This document shows positions 1 to 10,196 of a stretch of 64,000 bases of DNA, piece after piece (the stretch's first letter is position 1; each line of letters opens with the position of its first letter). The notes below the pieces were generated by a model. The model was not told where the DNA came from. It saw only the letters and a list, made by a program, of their open reading frames with translations, and did no database searches. Source of the stretch: Malaya genurostris (taxonomy: Eukaryota > Arthropoda > Insecta > Diptera > Culicidae); contig NC_080571.1 in assembly GCF_030247185.1 (NCBI RefSeq), forward strand, positions 41,896,002-41,960,001. Direction: 5' to 3'. The position numbers were made by a program, and so were the translations under genes.

Positions 1-654
1 ATCTGATTTTATAACAAGTCGTTGATTGAAAGTCGTATAATCGGTGACTTGGTGACTCTACTAATGAAATGACTATTTGAACAACAGCCCTATTTGTACT
101 GAATATTTAGGTACACATTTTTTTTTGTATTCCATATAAACTTATTTGTGTATATGCAAAAGTTTTTTTTTTCGAAAATAATTCTTTAAGAATTTTGCAT
201 ACCCTGAAGAGGATCGTTTAGTTTATTGGTGTTGATAGTGAAAGGTGCGGATCCCGTTCACCCGGCACTTTATGATCGAGGCCATACTGCGTTTTCCACG
301 AAAGTAAATAAACAGCGGAATTTCGATGTCAAAATATATAGTTACACTACTAGTAAATTGATAACTTATCTCATTGCAGTTTTGTTGGGAGCTACAGGAT
401 TTACCACAATTTTTATTGAGAATCATCAGTTATAAGAACAAAATTATGATCGCCATTAGCAAAATCTACCGTATCTTTTAAAGTAATATATTTAAAACTT
501 ATTACTAAAAGAGAAGAAAAAATTATTGAAATTCAAATCCTATTTTCAATAAGGTTTGTTGCAATATTCAATGCTCAATGGAATATTGATTTATATCAAA
601 ACGGTGATGAATCACATAAAGTATTTTCTGTTTTTTTTTTGTAAATTTTTACTA
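1..654. other. AT-rich intergenic stretch, no gene recognised
   Basis: Nothing here can be assigned. A 69-codon open frame at 226-435 (plus) has no recognisable motif and no splice context. Homopolymer A/T runs are frequent. Confidence 0.5.
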
Positions 655-915
655 AAACTGTCAGCTTGGAGCGAAATCGATCTTCAGTTCAGTAACGCCA
701 TCGCACGGCATCACACTCATCATATCATGTCAATTGTGTGGGTGCGCAGTACTGCTATTTTGGCGCGCACAAATTTTACATTTCTCTCCCCTACTTCTAT
801 GTACGAGATTCGATGCGGAGGGCGCCGTGCTCGCAAAAAAGGAGGTTGCCAATGATTTGTTCGTTAAATGTGAGAGCTGGATATCTTGGTAATATGATGT
901 CCTTGTTGAGTTTTA
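655..915 (+). repeat. Dispersed repeat, copy A (partner at 41.8 kb)
   Basis: About 260 bp match a second tract at 41806-42046 in the same orientation. Shared landmarks are the start CTGTCAGCTTGGAGCGAAAT, the block CTATTTTGGCGCGCAC, ACGAGATTCGATGCGGA, and the end AGAGCTGGATATCTTG. No terminal repeats or coding potential are seen, so both are probably fragments of one transposable-element family. In the second copy a hAT-type MITE lies directly downstream. Confidence 0.7.
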
Positions 916-1849
916 GATAAATCAGAAAAGTTATTGTAAATTATTGTTAGAGTCATATAACCCAATCATCTTTTTCAAAAGTATATGACACACACACACA
1001 TCACTAGAAATTCGCCTCGCAAGAACGTAACGTTATTTATTGTTTCTGTATGTTTGCTATGTAATTTAATTTATCCGAATCTGTTTATTGCTAACATTAA
1101 AGCGGGTTTATTATTTAAGTTAAAAGGGATAAAAATTTCTAGCATGTTTAAACCACTGTTCAAGAGAAATGACACAGATTTACACTAATTCTGAATTTTG
1201 ATTTACAAGCCCGTACCTAGAACTTTATTTCGGGAGGAGTCAGTTGACTTCACCAATTTCGGAAGCACAGGAAAAAACGGTCAAAAACATTGAAATAAAT
1301 TTCTCAGATATTGCTTGGCCTATTTTACGAATATAATTCAAATGAAAGGTGGTATTATTTCATACGATATTTGATTTAATCGAGATCCAATTTCTAGGTA
1401 CAGAGTGATGTGCGTTGAACATTTTAAATAGTCATTAGAAGTAACGATGCAACAAAAATAGAGAAATTTACTTTACTTGGGTCAAAACTGTTTCAATTTC
1501 AAGGTTATTTTAGCTGGTTATTATATAAACTTTGACGGTTTTCAGTTCCGGAAGTAGCGGTCAAAAATTCCAAAACCGAACACACCTAGATTTACCTGAG
1601 ATGATTTTTATGATGATAGGATGGATCCAAATGAAAAATTTCATCCGAATCCGGCTTCTGGTTCCAGAAATACAGAAATTTGAGTGCCCAAAATCTCAAT
1701 CTGTTATATACGTTTATAAGCTCGCGATCGAGAATTATACTCACATTTTTAATAGACAGTACTTTTCCATTTGGAAGTGTCATTATTGAGCATTCAAATA
1801 AAAATGACGACTGCCCGAGATCATATTACTATATTCCATATATAAATAA
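916..1849. other. Intergenic, decayed repeat fragments
   Basis: A short CA run lies at 986-999. The tracts at 1200-1420 and 1525-1690 carry worn versions of the 'disease-free' motif set also seen near 9.4 kb and 23.7-25 kb (phrases such as TTCCGGAAG, TCTCAGA, TGGATCCAAATGAAA). No gene is recognised. Confidence 0.4.
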
Positions 1850-2238
1850 ATAATAAATCAAGTGATTTACATGTTATAAGATTCACATAAATGGAGCCTC
1901 GTATTTCACACAAATTTGTATGTATTCAAGAACATGTAAAATTGTTACATGGTTGTTACGATTGTTGAAAATTATATGGCTTGAAATCAAATGAAATAAG
2001 AAAAAAAAAAGACTTGAACCAAGAACGTCATTTAATCGACTGAACCACCGAATCCCATATCTGCTTTATGAATAATAGATACATATAAGTCCATACAGCA
2101 GCACTTGGTAGCCGAGAGCAAATGATGTTCGGAGCCTGTAAAATTCTGTACGAGTGGAATATTGCGCCATTTGAAAAGTTAAGTAGTTATGAAGTTTTTA
2201 GAATTATGTCACCTGTAAAATTCATAATTTTTTCTGTG
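1850..2238 (-). mobile_element. MITE with tRNA-like boxes, copy 1 (5'-worn)
   Basis: On the minus strand this starts with the terminal motif CACAGAAAAAA next to a TA dinucleotide (2239-2240). It then contains a tRNA-like block (GGTTCAGTCGATTAA, then TTGGTTCAAGTC) and ends near 1850 with the conserved 3' segment shared with the copies at 18.3/19.7 kb, 21.2 kb and 37.9 kb. The far terminal repeat is not recognisable in this copy. Confidence 0.65.
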
Positions 2239-2342
2239 TACATTTCATTACATTACAAGACTTCATAATGATGCTATAGATTTTGCAAGGTGATCGAAGA
2301 TACCTTCCTTACTCCGATTCGTGGAGAACGGAGAACATGTTC

Positions 2343-2436
2343 TAAATTTGTAGTTTATACTAGCTGAATCACCCGGCGTTGCTCGGAAATGTTTCGTGAA
2401 GGGAAGGCCGAAAAAAATTCTCGAAGTTGTCCTGCT
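2343..2436. repeat. Left part of an older repeat split by the I-clade element
   Basis: The text around GAATCACCCGGCGTTGCTCG is a motif typical of a dispersed insect repeat (established from memory of such genomes, not searched). It is interrupted by the retrotransposon at the 13-bp duplication and resumes at 8469. Confidence 0.55.
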
Positions 2437-2449
2437 AAGTGAAATACTT
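2437..2449. repeat. Target-site duplication, 3' side of the I-clade element
   Basis: The 13-bp word AAGTGAAATACTT lies directly next to the poly(A) end of the element (seen as a T run on the plus strand) and is repeated exactly at 8456-8468. Confidence 0.92.
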
Positions 2450-2463
2450 TTTTTTTTTTTTTT

Positions 2464-2900
2464 CAAACAAAATTTTTATTAGGCTCATTTGCTTTAGCTT
2501 AACGTGGCCGATTGTCTTGTTGTTAGGGAGAGAGAAAGGGATGCCGTATTACGGGGCGGCATACTCCCCAGTTAGTAAGGGGACATAGGGAGGGTGGGAC
2601 CTACACAGTATTGAATTGAAATTTGAATACATCATTGGTTTGTGGCATACATCTTTTAGACACATTTTGCGTTCGATGAATCTTCATGTTTTTCAGCTTG
2701 TAGCAATGAAGAGATTATTCTGGATTGGGATGCTTCGTTGGTGTGTTCTGACGTTGATGTGACGTTTTTGGGTAGCTTCCAGCAACTCAGTCAGTTCAAG
2801 GCAGGTGCATGCTCCGAAGCATCGTTTACACAGGCCATACTTCCAGCAACGTAAAGAAGAGTGCGGTAGAGCTGTAGACGAGAAAGAGATAGGGAGAGCA
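2464..2900 (-). other. 3' UTR of the I-clade element
   Basis: About 440 nt between the ORF2 stop and the poly(A). No conserved coding is seen on the sense strand. The polyadenylation-like AATAAAAATT lies about 15 nt before the A tract. Confidence 0.7.
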
Positions 2901-5900
2901 CTAAATTTGAGCATTGATAGTTTTCAAGAAGTTATAGATGAGAGTCATATAAGGAAGATTTCGAGTTGCCAAGACGTCGCGGACTGGTACGAAGGGTGGT
3001 ATACCTCGGGCCCGAAGGGAACCTATGAGTTGGGACCTGGCATCACAATACTCGACACATGTCCAAACAACATGTTCGATGTCATGATAACCCTCACCGC
3101 AAACGCAGACACCACTCTCAGCGAGCCCCACACGACGGAGATGCGCGCTGAACATATAATGATTAGACATGAGCCTTGACATTACACGAATAAAGTCTCG
3201 GCTCACGTCTAACCCCCGGAACCAAGCTTTCGTCGATACCTGTGGGATTATTGAGTGTAACCATCGTCCCAGAGTTCCACTATTCCATGTATTCTGCCAG
3301 CTAGCTAGAGTTTTCTGACGACAGCAACTGAAAAATTCATTGAAGCAGATTGGTCTTTCATAGATATCACCTTCTAGTGCGCCCACCTTGGCTAACGAGT
3401 CCGCCCTCTCATTGCCCCGTATGGAACAATGTGAGGGGACCCAAACCAAGGTAATCTGGTATGATTTTGCAGATAAAGCACTCAATTGTTCCCGTATTTT
3501 CCCCAGGAAATACGGTGAGTGCTTTCCAGGCTTCACTGAACGGAGAGCCTCAATGGAACTGAGACTGTCCGATACAATGAAGTAGTGATCTGTGGGCAGA
3601 GTGTCAATGATCTCAAGGGTATACTGAATTGCAGCTAGTTCTGCGACGTAAACTGAAGCTGGATCACTGAGTTTATAGGAAGCGGTGAAATTTACATTGA
3701 ATATACCGAAGCCAGTGGACCCGTCTAGATATGATCCGTCAGTGTAAAACATTTTATTACAGTCGACTTCTTTAAATTTATTATTAAAAATTTTTGGGAT
3801 CTCTTGAGGGCGTACAGGATCCGGGATTCCACAAATTTCTTCTTTCATGGATGTGTCGAAAAGCACAGTAGAATTAGTATCCACAAAATGAACACGATTG
3901 GGAACAAACGAAGAAGGATTTATATTCTGAGCCATGTAGTCAAAATACAAGGACATAAAACGGGTTTGTGAATTAAGCTCGACGAGCTTTTCAAAGTTTT
4001 CTATCACCATCGGATTCAAAATGTCGCATCGGATTAGCAGTCGATATGAGAGATCCCAGAACCTGTTTTTCAACGGTAAGACGCCCGCCAGCACTTCAAG
4101 ACTCATCGTATGGGTTGATTGCATGCAACCCAAGGCAATACGTAAACAACGATACTGAATTCTTTCCAGTTTAATGAAATGAATATTCGTAGCGGAGCGG
4201 AAACAGAAACATCCATATTCCATTACTGACAATATCGTCGTTTTGTACAACCTGATCAGGTCTCCTGGGTGAGAGCCCCACCAAGTTCCGGTTATTGTAC
4301 GAAGGAAATTGATTCTCTGTAGGCATTTTCGTTTCAAATACCTAATGTGACATCCCCAGGTACCTTTGGAATCGAACCAGACCCCGAGATATTTAAATGT
4401 GAAAACCTGAGCTATGGTTTCACCCCCTAGTTGAAGCTGTAGTTGCGCAGGTTCTCGCTTCCTTGAAAATACAACCAGCTCAGTTTTCTCCGTAGAGAAC
4501 TCGATACCCATTTGAAAAGCCCATGTCGACAAGTTGTCGAGGGTATCTTGCAATGGTCCTTGGAGATCGGCAGCTTTGGGTCCTATAATAGACACAACAC
4601 TGTCGTCGGCAAGTTGTCTTAGCGTGCAAGATGTGTTGATACATTCATCAATGTTATTTACGTAAAAGTTGTATAAAAGGGGGCTTAAGCATGAGCCCTG
4701 AGGAAGACCCATGTAACTGAATCGCTTTGTCGTCAAATCACCATGCTCAAAATGCATGTGTTTCTCGGACAATAGATTATATAAAAAGTTGTTCAAAACT
4801 GGTGAAAGACCATGCTGATGCAACTTCTCAGATAGAACGTTAATGGAAACTGAATCGAATGCCCCCTTGATGTCGAGGAAAACTGATGCCATTTGTTCTT
4901 TACGAGCAAATGCCATTTGAATTTCTGTTGAGAGCAACGCTAGACAATCGTTCGTTCCTTTGCCCCTGCGGAACCCAAATTGTGTACCTGAAAGCAATCC
5001 ATTTGTTTCGACCCAATTGTCTAGACGGAAGAGAATCATTTTCTCCAACAATTTCCGAATACAGGAAAGCATAGCAATCGGCCGATACGAATTGTGATCG
5101 GAGGCTGGTTTTCCAGGTTTTTGAATAGTAATAACTCTCACTTCTCTCCATTCGTGTGGGACAATATTACCCTCGAGGAACTTGTTGAATAAATTCAACA
5201 AGCGCCTTTTGGCAGAGTCGGGCAGATTTTTCAACAAGTTGAATTTAATTCTGTCTAACCCCGGGGCTCTATTGTTACACGACAAGAGCGCAAGTGAGAA
5301 CTCTACCATCGAAAACGGTGTTTCGTTTGTATTCAATGTCGTGACGCGGGATATCTTCTGTTCCGGAACAGAATCAGGACATACTTTCTTAGCGAAATCA
5401 AATATCCAGCGGTTAGAATATTCCTCGCTTTCGTTCGCGTGATTTCGATTGCGCATGCGACGGGCCGTATTCCAAAGAGTGCTCATTGCTGTTTCTCTCG
5501 TTAATCCGTCAACAAACCTTCGCCAGTAACCGCGTTTCTTAGCTTTAATCAGACTTTTCATTTGAAATTCTAACGCCGCGTATTTCCGATAATTATCTGG
5601 AGTTCCGTTCCTTCTAAACGAGATGAAGGCTGAAGCTTTTTTCGTTTTCAGCTCTGAGCACTCTTTGTCCCACCATGGGTTGGGAGAACGCATACTAGTT
5701 TGCGCGCTAGGTACTCGTTTCGTCTGAGCTTGAATTGCGGTGTCAAGAATCAAGCCAGCCAAAAATGTATACTCTTCCTCCGGAGGAAGCTCCTGTGATG
5801 TTTCTAGTTTCTCAGACATCGAGCTCGCGTAACGTTTCCAATCAATGTTTCGTGTGAAATCGTACGAAACATTGATTGTTTCCGATGGTCTTCCACGGTT

Positions 5901-6578
5901 GGTGATAGAAACTATGATCGGCAAGTGATCGCTACCGTGAGGATCACAGATTACCTTCCACTTGCAATCTAACTGTAGCGAAGTCGAGCAAAGGGATAAA
6001 TCCAGCGCACTTGGTTGTGCTGGCGGTCTAGGGTTCCGTGTCATTTCTCCCGTGTTTAGAATTGTCAAATTGAAGTTGTCACACAGATCTTGGATTAACG
6101 AAGAACGATTATCATCATATAAGCAGCCCCATCCTGTACCATGCGAGTTAAAGTCCCCTAAAACCAGCCGCGGTGAAGGAAGAAGTTCTATGATGTCTGC
6201 AAGCCGACGATGCCCTATCGAGACTCTGGGAGGAATGTAGATAGAAGCTATACATAGATCTTTGCCTTTAATATTAATTTGGCAAGCAACAACTTCAATT
6301 CCCGGTGTCGAGGGGAGGTTAATACGATAAAATGAATAGCACTTTTTAATCCCTAAAAGTACCCCTCCATAAGAGTCTTCTCGGTCCAGGCGGATTATGT
6401 TAAAATTATGGAAGTCGAGGTTGATGTTAGAAGTAAGCCAAGTTTCACTCAAGGAGAATACATCGCAATTATGAGTATGTATTAAGTGTTTGAAAGAATC
6501 AAGTTTTGGGATGATACTTCTGCAATTCCACTGAAGCACAATGATCATATCTTCGATTCTCAGTGGTAAATTATCCAT
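2901..6578 (-). CDS. I-clade ORF2: endonuclease, reverse transcriptase and RNase H
   Basis: This is the replication enzyme of the element: it nicks target DNA, primes cDNA on the nick and removes RNA. It has about 1225 residues from the ATG at 6578. An in-frame ATG seven codons upstream at 6599 is possible, but 6578 overlaps the ORF1 stop as ATGGATAA and is the same in the decayed copy at 32.3 kb. An APE-type endonuclease occupies about 1-230 (QWNCRS near the start, SETW, GDFNSHG, GSDHLP at ~215-220). The RT follows (FLDIKGAFDS ~568, GLPQGS ~622, LADD ~656, where Leu replaces the usual aromatic residue), then RNase H at ~943-1065 (FYTDGS, AELAAI, SDSLSS, NERADSLAK). A Cys/His cluster of the form C-x-C-x7-H-x4-C lies near 1155-1173. 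All motifs are intact. Confidence 0.95.
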   Translation of the reverse strand: MDNLPLRIEDMIIVLQWNCRSIIPKLDSFKHLIHTHNCDVFSLSETWLTSNINLDFHNFNIIRLDREDSYGGVLLGIKKCYSFYRINLPSTPGIEVVACQINIKGKDLCIASIYIPPRVSIGHRRLADIIELLPSPRLVLGDFNSHGTGWGCLYDDNRSSLIQDLCDNFNLTILNTGEMTRNPRPPAQPSALDLSLCSTSLQLDCKWKVICDPHGSDHLPIIVSITNRGRPSETINVSYDFTRNIDWKRYASSMSEKLETSQELPPEEEYTFLAGLILDTAIQAQTKRVPSAQTSMRSPNPWWDKECSELKTKKASAFISFRRNGTPDNYRKYAALEFQMKSLIKAKKRGYWRRFVDGLTRETAMSTLWNTARRMRNRNHANESEEYSNRWIFDFAKKVCPDSVPEQKISRVTTLNTNETPFSMVEFSLALLSCNNRAPGLDRIKFNLLKNLPDSAKRRLLNLFNKFLEGNIVPHEWREVRVITIQKPGKPASDHNSYRPIAMLSCIRKLLEKMILFRLDNWVETNGLLSGTQFGFRRGKGTNDCLALLSTEIQMAFARKEQMASVFLDIKGAFDSVSINVLSEKLHQHGLSPVLNNFLYNLLSEKHMHFEHGDLTTKRFSYMGLPQGSCLSPLLYNFYVNNIDECINTSCTLRQLADDSVVSIIGPKAADLQGPLQDTLDNLSTWAFQMGIEFSTEKTELVVFSRKREPAQLQLQLGGETIAQVFTFKYLGVWFDSKGTWGCHIRYLKRKCLQRINFLRTITGTWWGSHPGDLIRLYKTTILSVMEYGCFCFRSATNIHFIKLERIQYRCLRIALGCMQSTHTMSLEVLAGVLPLKNRFWDLSYRLLIRCDILNPMVIENFEKLVELNSQTRFMSLYFDYMAQNINPSSFVPNRVHFVDTNSTVLFDTSMKEEICGIPDPVRPQEIPKIFNNKFKEVDCNKMFYTDGSYLDGSTGFGIFNVNFTASYKLSDPASVYVAELAAIQYTLEIIDTLPTDHYFIVSDSLSSIEALRSVKPGKHSPYFLGKIREQLSALSAKSYQITLVWVPSHCSIRGNERADSLAKVGALEGDIYERPICFNEFFSCCRQKTLASWQNTWNSGTLGRWLHSIIPQVSTKAWFRGLDVSRDFIRVMSRLMSNHYMFSAHLRRVGLAESGVCVCGEGYHDIEHVVWTCVEYCDARSQLIGSLRARGIPPFVPVRDVLATRNLPYMTLIYNFLKTINAQI

Positions 6579-8013
6579 CAAAAGATACGATCGCTGCAAG
6601 GAGGGGCCATTGTTCAGTCAACTGTTTTAAAAATGTCCTTACTGTTGGCAGTAGAGCAGTTAGGAAGCTTTTCAGAGGATCAGTAATATTGAAGGCTGTT
6701 AATATCCAGTCCACGATATCAGAAAATTTCAATAATCCCGCGTTTGTTGGATTTTCTGGTTGTGCTTTGGGGTCATTCGGGTTTTTTGATGCCCCAGGAA
6801 GTGCTGGGTACTCCTTATCATCCCTAAGTTTTTTGAACCCAGGAGGTGTTTGCTTCGGTTTTGAGTCAGCACTTTTTGTTTCCGTTTGGTTCTTTTGTGA
6901 CGAAGAGGACAGTCTGAGGCCTTTACGAGGAAGCTTGGGAGAAGCCAGATTTTGTCTTTTCCTGCTTCCTTCAACCTGTGTGTAGGAAGGTCCTTCGCCT
7001 GGGTCGTCAGAGGTATCCTCTTCAACTGGCAAGATTGCAAACGGGTTCTCAGGGGTCGATGGAGTGGTTCTTTTTAAGATTTCCGCATAAGAACGTTTGG
7101 AACGTTCTTTCACGGATCGCTTCAATTTCTCCGCACGCTGTATGTACGTAGGGCACACCGAAAGATCATGAGGATTCTCCCCGCAGTAGCAACACTTTTC
7201 CACTGCTCTTCTGCAGAGATCGTCCTCATGGGCCTCTCCGCATTTGCCGCATCGCAGTTTGTTGCAACAATAGGTTGCCGTATGACCTAACTGTTTGCAG
7301 CTTGTACAATGCATTACCCGCGGTACATACAGCCGAACAGGTAGACGAACTCCACTCACTACCAAGTAATTTGGAAGTGCAGATCCGGCAAAAGTCACGC
7401 GAAATGAGTCCGATTGGTAAAATTTACCATCTATCGATTTGGAGTGCAATTGCTTGCACTCCAAAATTTTCACTGATTGAAGGTCGGGGTTTTTGAAACG
7501 GCCTACCCCGTCCTTCATCAGATCTTCGATTGTCAGACTTTCGTCACGGACCACACCGTCGATCTCCACCACATGAGACGGGACGTACACGCGGTACTCC
7601 TTCGTGAACAACTCGCTGGTAGCAATCTCGTTTGCTTGCTTCAGGTCGGACACAACAACGCGTAACTTGTTTGGCGAAACCTTATCTATTGTTTTTATTG
7701 CCGAGTAATGTTTTTCCAGGTCCCGAGCAATATTTAAAACTCTGAGAGACTTTAATTTGGGCCGGAAGTATACCACCCACGGACCCCCCGAGCCGTCGTC
7801 TTGGTAAACTTTTTGGCGAGCAGGCAATATCTTAGAGGGAGATGGAGGCATCGGAGAGGGAGATGGCATTGGAGAGGGAGATGGTATCGGAGGGGGAGAT
7901 GGTATAGGAGGGGTAGATGGCATCTCGGAAGCAAACTCAGCCTCTAAATGTTCTTCGTTCATTCGTTCAGCTTCGCCCTCCTCCGAGACACCCCCACTGT
8001 CATCAATATTCAT
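6571..8013 (-). CDS. I-clade ORF1: gag-like RNA-binding protein
   Basis: 480 residues. The N-terminal region has a Pro/Ser-rich stretch (about 34-70) made of PSPSPM-type repeats, matching a short DNA minisatellite at ~7840-7920. Three zinc knuckles lie at about 233-290: C-x2-C-x4-H-x4-C (CTSCKQLGHTATYC), then CGKCGEAHEDDLC and CCYCGENPHDLSVC. The rest is charged and Ser/Lys/Pro-rich. In this family ORF1 packages element RNA into the ribonucleoprotein. The stop TAA overlaps the ORF2 start in ATGGATAA, suggesting that ORF2 is made by termination-reinitiation (inference). The upstream 442 nt have no competing long frame. Confidence 0.93.
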   Translation of the reverse strand: MNIDDSGGVSEEGEAERMNEEHLEAEFASEMPSTPPIPSPPPIPSPSPMPSPSPMPPSPSKILPARQKVYQDDGSGGPWVVYFRPKLKSLRVLNIARDLEKHYSAIKTIDKVSPNKLRVVVSDLKQANEIATSELFTKEYRVYVPSHVVEIDGVVRDESLTIEDLMKDGVGRFKNPDLQSVKILECKQLHSKSIDGKFYQSDSFRVTFAGSALPNYLVVSGVRLPVRLYVPRVMHCTSCKQLGHTATYCCNKLRCGKCGEAHEDDLCRRAVEKCCYCGENPHDLSVCPTYIQRAEKLKRSVKERSKRSYAEILKRTTPSTPENPFAILPVEEDTSDDPGEGPSYTQVEGSRKRQNLASPKLPRKGLRLSSSSQKNQTETKSADSKPKQTPPGFKKLRDDKEYPALPGASKNPNDPKAQPENPTNAGLLKFSDIVDWILTAFNITDPLKSFLTALLPTVRTFLKQLTEQWPLLAAIVSFDG

Positions 8014-8455
8014 ATTTAAAGTGCGGGAGTAAAGAAGTCTCCCGCACTTGAAATGAGAAAGAAAGAAATAAAATGAAAAGAAAATATATGAATAGTAAAA
8101 GTTGAAAGAAAAAGTTTGATAAAATACTTAACAGTATGTCACGGTAAGCTGTTAGGTAAGTTGCTCCTTCACTCCTTCGTTGTGCTTCAGCGTGACCTTG
8201 ACTCAGGATTTGGCTGCTGCGATGCGGGTAGCAAACAATAGAAATAACTGCTGCCCGAGGATAGCACAATAGCGTCTACTGTCGATACCGATACAAAACC
8301 GGTGCACAGACAGAACTCACTTGCGGGGATGCTACTTTTTATCACTTTTATTTAATGCCTATACTACAGCCTCTGCTGTGATAGGCACCTTCGTCTTACC
8401 GATGTCGATTGTTAAAAAAACGCGTGTGCTCACTTCGAACATTCGGTTACGAATG
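8014..8455 (-). promoter_or_regulatory. 5' UTR and probable internal promoter of the I-clade element
   Basis: On the minus strand the element begins CATTCGTAACCG. The CATTCG start is like the initiator of jockey/F/Doc-type LINEs (established knowledge), and the +28 to +32 position reads ACACG, a 4/5 match to the downstream promoter element. The start is fixed by the target duplication ending at 8456. Confidence 0.5.
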
Positions 8456-8468
8456 AAGTGAAATACTT
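8456..8468. repeat. Target-site duplication, 5' side of the I-clade element
   Basis: Exact second copy of AAGTGAAATACTT (see 2437-2449). Confidence 0.92.
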
Positions 8469-9345
8469 AATGAAACATAACTTAGACGGAAACCCGATCG
8501 ATACTCCATTCATGTTCAGACTGCGAATGATCAGTGTCCCATCTCAGATCTCACAATAATCATAATTTTCATGGTATTCTCGACATATTGGGTCAGTTTT
8601 ATATTTCATCAAGTTATATGAATTTTTCCATAACCCCTCCTTGGTTATGACTCTTGCTACGCTCCCTCCCCCCATAAAAATACGCTTATGACCATCTCTG
8701 AAGAGCAAGAAGTACATGTGCCAAGTTTGATAGCAATCCGTTCAGTGATTCCGGAGTTATGCCATTACAAACATTACACCCCCCTTTTTAAAGGCACTTG
8801 CTACATCCACCCCCCATATAATCATATCTAATATATGCAAAATGTTTCTATGGTCTTAATAAAGTATCTATTCTCGTCAAATTAGACAAATTTTCTCATG
8901 AGCTCCCCCTGTTAAGAACACTTACTACGCTTCCTCCCCCATAGAAATACGCTTATGACCATCTCAGATGAGCAAGAAGTATCTGTGCCAAGTTTGGTAG
9001 CAATCTGTTCAGTAATTTCGGAATTATGCCGTTTTAAACATTACATCCCCCTATTTAAAGGCACTTGCTACATTCACCCCCCATATTATCATATCTAAGG
9101 TATGCAAAATGGTTCTACGGTCTTCAAAACGTATCGATTCTTGTCAAGTTATATGAATTTTTCCATGACCCCCCCTTGTTTATGATACTTGCTGCGCTCC
9201 CTCCCATATAAATATACTCCCTAAACCATCTCTGAAGTACAAGAAGTACCTGTGCCAAGTTTGGTGGCAATCCGTTCAGTAGTTCCGAAGTTATGGCGTT
9301 ACAAACATACAAACTTACATCCATTTTTATATATGTATATAGATT
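8469..9345. repeat. Right part of the older repeat, with three ~265-bp tandem units
   Basis: Units start near 8608, 8873 and 9143. Each runs through a C-rich block (CTCCCTCCCCCCATA type), GACCATCTCTGAAG, GTGCCAAGTTTGGTAGCAAT, and TTCAGT with TTATGCCGTTACAAAC. The last unit ends in a TATATATGTATATAGAT tail. The tail phrasing is common at the 3' ends of arthropod LINE-derived repeats (recollection, not searched). Confidence 0.7.
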
Positions 9346-10194
9346 AGTTACTGACCATACAAACTTACTTTGGCTGTAGCTATCTAAAATTCCAAAACGA
9401 AACTCACATCAATTTCTCAGAGATGGCTTGAGGTTTGGGAACAAATAATAGTTCTAGGAAGCCATCCAGCCGAACATATATTCGTAGTGGGCTTGCGTCC
9501 GTCTTTTTAGTTTCAAATAGATGCAGAATATCTTTTTCATTTGCAGAATCTTTCCGATCATCCAGTACAATTTTATGTATTATTATCATTGTCATTTTTT
9601 GCCCTGGTTTTAACCTCAATTTCATGTAGTTTGAACACTGTCAGTGGTAGTGGAGTTTCGAAATAATAATAATGAAACTTTTAAAACCACTAGCTTACGG
9701 TGTAATCTGCAGGATCAACAGCCCTGTAACATTCAATAAACTTTCTTTTTGTTTCCATTTTTGATTTCGGGAGGGGTCAGGGTTGGTAAACTTTGCTGGG
9801 TCATGGTCCATTAAAGGTTGGCAATTTTAATACAAGTTTAAAGAAATAACCACCTTTCAAACTGTTCACCTTTTTTTGACATTAAACTTCTTTTTTTTTA
9901 ATTTATATGATGCCCGCTGTACAATGAAAATATACAATTACCCATTCGGACTAAATTTGTTTACCGTAAAGATAAAAATATTTTGTGAATTTACATCAAT
10001 TTTCATGCACATATTTGGAGCAGGCAATTAAATGGAATGTTATTTCAAAGTTGCTTAGTTTTCAATATAATTCGAAAGCAAAACTATGCGTTTTTTTCTC
10101 AATATACAGTCTTGTTCATTGGAAAATTCATGCATTCCATCTAAATTTAACATCGACCATGGTTTTAAAACTGATTTTCGATTCAACTGACGTC
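9346..10194. other. Intergenic, worn repeat pieces
   Basis: A fragment around 9385-9630 is related to the text at 1525-1690. Otherwise this is AT-rich sequence with no gene recognised. Confidence 0.4.
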
Positions 10195-10196
10195 TA

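Larger units (their letters stand above)
2450..8455 (-). mobile_element. Full-length I-clade non-LTR retrotransposon, apparently intact
   Basis: A ~6.0-kb element read on the minus strand: 5' UTR (8455-8014), gag-like ORF1, ORF2 with endonuclease, reverse transcriptase and RNase H, 3' UTR, an AATAAAAATT-type signal and a poly(A) tail at 2450-2463. A perfect 13-bp target duplication flanks it. Both ORFs are free of stops and frameshifts over 1.7 kb of coding pairs, so the insertion is probably young. The EN-RT-RNase H order plus zinc-knuckle ORF1 is the I-superfamily layout, and the 5' end CATTCG resembles the transcription start of several arthropod LINEs. A decayed relative lies on the plus strand at 32252-34005. 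The exact family name was not determined. Confidence 0.93.

Noticed and set aside
2805..3179. Plus-strand 124-codon frame
   Set aside because: Antisense shadow of the I-clade ORF2 C-terminus.
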